Shown here: piece after piece, positions 33,603 through 35,447 of the stretch
Layout: every line of letters starts with the position of its first letter
Position numbering within the stretch: the first letter of the stretch is position 1
DNA from: Lentisphaerales bacterium
GTDB lineage: Bacteria > Verrucomicrobiota > Lentisphaeria > Lentisphaerales > Lentisphaeraceae
Assembly: GCA_022446985.1 (NCBI GenBank)
Contig: JAKVBD010000053.1
Span: 1-35,447, forward strand
Direction of reading: 5' to 3'
Length of the DNA: 35,447 nucleotides
Notes under the pieces: model-generated
Told to the model about the DNA's origin: nothing
The model's input: only the letters and a program-made list of their open reading frames with translations
Database searches by the model: none
Translations under genes and position numbers: made by a program

Positions 33603-34716
33603 ATGAGATATATTTAATAATCTGTTTTTTCTTCACATTGTATTCACAGGCAGACTCCCAAAACTGTACAATCCAACTTAAAAGCGGCGACACTATTTCT
33701 GGGAACATTTTGGCCATAAATAAAGATAAGATAAAATTCTCAATATCTAACATTGCCGACTAAGCCTTAGAAGTTCCCCAAAAAGATATAAAAAAACTCT
33801 GGTTTAATAACCAATTAAACTAAGGACTCATCAGAGGTGAACATGTTCTTTTACTTTCAAATGGCGATATTATTTTCGGGAAACTTCCCAAACTGAATTT
33901 AGAAACAGTAAGCTTTTATTCAGATTTCCTCGGAGTTCAAACAATTCCACGTAGTTCTGTGGCAATTATCACCAAAGCGAATAGAAAGAAAATTACTTCT
34001 TTAGGACCAATTAATTCAGCCGATCGGGAGATCATTTCTGAAAACTGGGAAATAGAACTGAAACCCTCTAATAAGACAAAGATATATAAAGACTTCGCTC
34101 TAAGTCACAAAACACAAATTGACTTTACGCTCGAGACCAATGGAAACCATAAATGTGAGATAGACCTCTTTATCAACGATAACAGTCTCGAGTGGAATAG
34201 ATTACGCTTGTCAAATAACAACGTTTCCCTCATTTAATCCAACCAATTTCAGAAAGCCAAACCTATAGTAATTGCCAATTTAAAGAAAAAATAATACAAA
34301 CAAAATTTCTTTATAATTCGAAACCAGAACCGGTAAAGTCAAGCTGACTGTAAATGACCAAGTCACCAAGGAAGGTCTTAAGCATAATATCCTTCATAAA
34401 CCAGGAACGGGCATTTCCATTTTAAACCTGTCTGAAAATCAAAAAAATTAAAATTACAGATCATCTTCAAACTGAAATCGATATTAATGGATTCAAAGTG
34501 ACTAACAAAACTGAGAAAGCAATACTTGATCAAAATAATACATACACAGGCACTGTCACTCAGGCTGATAATGAAAAGTTAAAGATCGAACTCGGAAAGG
34601 ATCAACTTCAGGCTTTTCAGACTGATAAAATCACCTGGCTCTCTTTAGAAGCATCTAAAACTCCACCTTTATCTAAAGCCGCAAGAGTTTACCTCAAAAA
34701 TAAGCCAGAGAACTAA
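33603..34716 (+). pseudogene. Decayed secreted-protein gene with homopolymer frameshifts and TAA stops
   Basis: The ATG at 33603 (AGGG upstream) starts a signal peptide that reads on only if one T is restored in the TTT run near 33612. Then MRYILIICFFFTLYSQADS and CTIQLKSGDTISGNIL follow. The frame continues through in-frame TAA at 33761 and 33821 to LPKLNLETVSFYSDFLGVQTIPRSS and a segment ending at TAA 34235. Further segments resume after single-base shifts near 34283, 34335 and 34447, all in A- or T-runs, and end LSKAARVYLKNKPEN. The repeated LxNGDxIxGxL and IPRSSVAI phrases match secreted beta-proteins of Lentisphaerae and Planctomycetes. Function of the parent unknown. Confidence 0.75.
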
Positions 34717-34730
34717 ACAGTCCTCTGGCT
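34703..34730 (+). terminator. Hairpin spanning the stop codon of the decayed gene
   Basis: AGCCAGAG (34703-34710) and CTCTGGCT (34723-34730) form a perfect 8-bp stem. The TAA of the last segment (34714-34716) is in the loop. No T-run follows. Confidence 0.45.
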
Positions 34731-34762
34731 CTGTGCGTGTATTGTGTCTAGGAGAATTAAAA

Positions 34763-35404
34763 TTAATGATTATAGCAACTTGGGCTACCACCGGGAACTT
34801 GAATCTGAGTTCTACTGGCTCCTTCCACATGACCGTCAAAGCAAGCAACATTTCCCTTCATCTTAGTGTGATAATCTGCTAACAAAGAAGTCGTAAAGTT
34901 TAGATTACCGGTCACATTTGAATCCTGACGACAGCCGAGAAGAACCATTTTCCCCGGATTGATGATTTCTGCCAGATACCAACGGTTTCCCTGAGCAGTA
35001 CCATGATCTCCAGACTGAACCATTGTGTAACCGTATGAAGGCTTGAGCTTATCATCGACATCATTGAAAGTCGGACAATTCATACTGTAGCGATCTTCCA
35101 ATCCAAGTGTATCTCTGACAATGCGACCATTTATTCCCATAGCCGAGAGTAATTGATCTGCCTTATGATTACGCCGCTTGTCATCAAACTCATCATAACC
35201 CGTTTCACTGTGCATCATATAACCAAGGTAAACTTGCTTTTGATTGGACTTACAAACGGCTTCTTTGGTTACTGCTCTGGCTTTCGAAAGCGAAGGCAGC
35301 AAAAGGCTTATCAGTATGCCAATTATGGCAATCACCACCAAAAGTTCGATTAAAGTGAAGCCTCTCCTACGGATCAGCTTTACCTCACCGACCAAACCGT
35401 GCAT
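34763..35404 (-). CDS. Type II secretion/type IV pilin-like protein with H-X9-DG-like C-terminus
   Basis: From ATG 35404 (GAGGGA about 7 bases upstream) the protein has 213 residues. The prepilin leader KLIRRRG is cut before [22 protein letters not shown], the class III signal helix, by a prepilin peptidase. [25 protein letters not shown] phrase follows, as in PVC-group pseudopilins. The tail reads [12 protein letters not shown], the DGH element of the H-X9-DG family. Lentisphaera genomes encode many such proteins, usually as orphan genes, as here. An upstream in-frame GTG (35419) lacks a better ribosome site. Confidence 0.85.
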   Translation of the reverse strand: MHGLVGEVKLIRRRGFTLIELLVVIAIIGILISLLLPSLSKARAVTKEAVCKSNQKQVYLGYMMHSETGYDEFDDKRRNHKADQLLSAMGINGRIVRDTLGLEDRYSMNCPTFNDVDDKLKPSYGYTMVQSGDHGTAQGNRWYLAEIINPGKMVLLGCRQDSNVTGNLNFTTSLLADYHTKMKGNVACFDGHVEGASRTQIQVPGGSPSCYNH

Positions 35405-35447
35405 GAAGTTTTCCCTCACACGGCTTTCCCCCTGACATTCTTCCCGC

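Overview
The window looks like a chromosomal segment of a low-GC Lentisphaerota (Lentisphaera-like) bacterium. This is inferred from gene content, not from a marker gene. Typical PVC-group features include an adjacent DUF1501 and DUF1549-type pair, a pseudopilin with an H-X9-DG-like tail, a TIGR04073-like exosortase-associated protein, an FHA/PEGA membrane protein, a membrane-anchored cyclase-fold protein, and secreted proteins of the kind seen in Lentisphaerae, Verrucomicrobia and Planctomycetes. There are no rRNA genes, no CRISPR array, no transposase and no prophage.

Layout. 1-1865: an rluD-like pseudouridine synthase and lgt, overlapping on the minus strand. 2157-5635: a TIGR04073-like protein, an anchored VWA protein with a long basic linker, and a CvfB-like S1 protein. 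5617-8273: a minus-strand operon of three exported proteins, the outer two paralogous. 8464-9759: a GT75/RGP-like protein. 9882-13010: a tight operon of an HTH-EIIA protein, a CPA2-type antiporter with CBS domains, and a voltage-gated channel with a calcium-channel-like TVEGW filter. 13007-15385: glutathione reductase preceded by a lysine-2,3-aminomutase-like radical SAM gene broken by one in-frame TAA. 15538-18460: the DUF1501/DUF1549 pair. 18548-21786: FHA-PEGA protein, a secreted protein and an STN-like protein. 21906-22778: a rhomboid of GlpG architecture that has lost its catalytic residues. 22853-22933: tRNA-Tyr with a clear terminator.

23016-25906 is an electrophile/quinone-stress cassette: an HxlR regulator divergent from mdaB, a YgiN-like monooxygenase, an SDR and a Nu-class-like GST. 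26102-28721 holds a secreted protein, a small membrane protein, an LsrG-like monooxygenase and an iron-type alcohol dehydrogenase again cut by one in-frame TAA. 28948-29829 is a second voltage-gated channel, with a TLEDW filter. 30100-31633 encodes a triple truncated haemoglobin in one polypeptide plus a small lipoprotein. 31730-33301 is the anchored cyclase-fold protein, 33603-34716 a badly decayed secreted-protein gene, and 34763-35404 a pseudopilin.

The strongest candidates for something new are the HTH-EIIA/antiporter/Ca-type channel operon, the three-globin fusion with palindromes upstream, the dead rhomboid, and the recurrence of TAA as the only nonsense codon interrupting otherwise intact frames in three genes.
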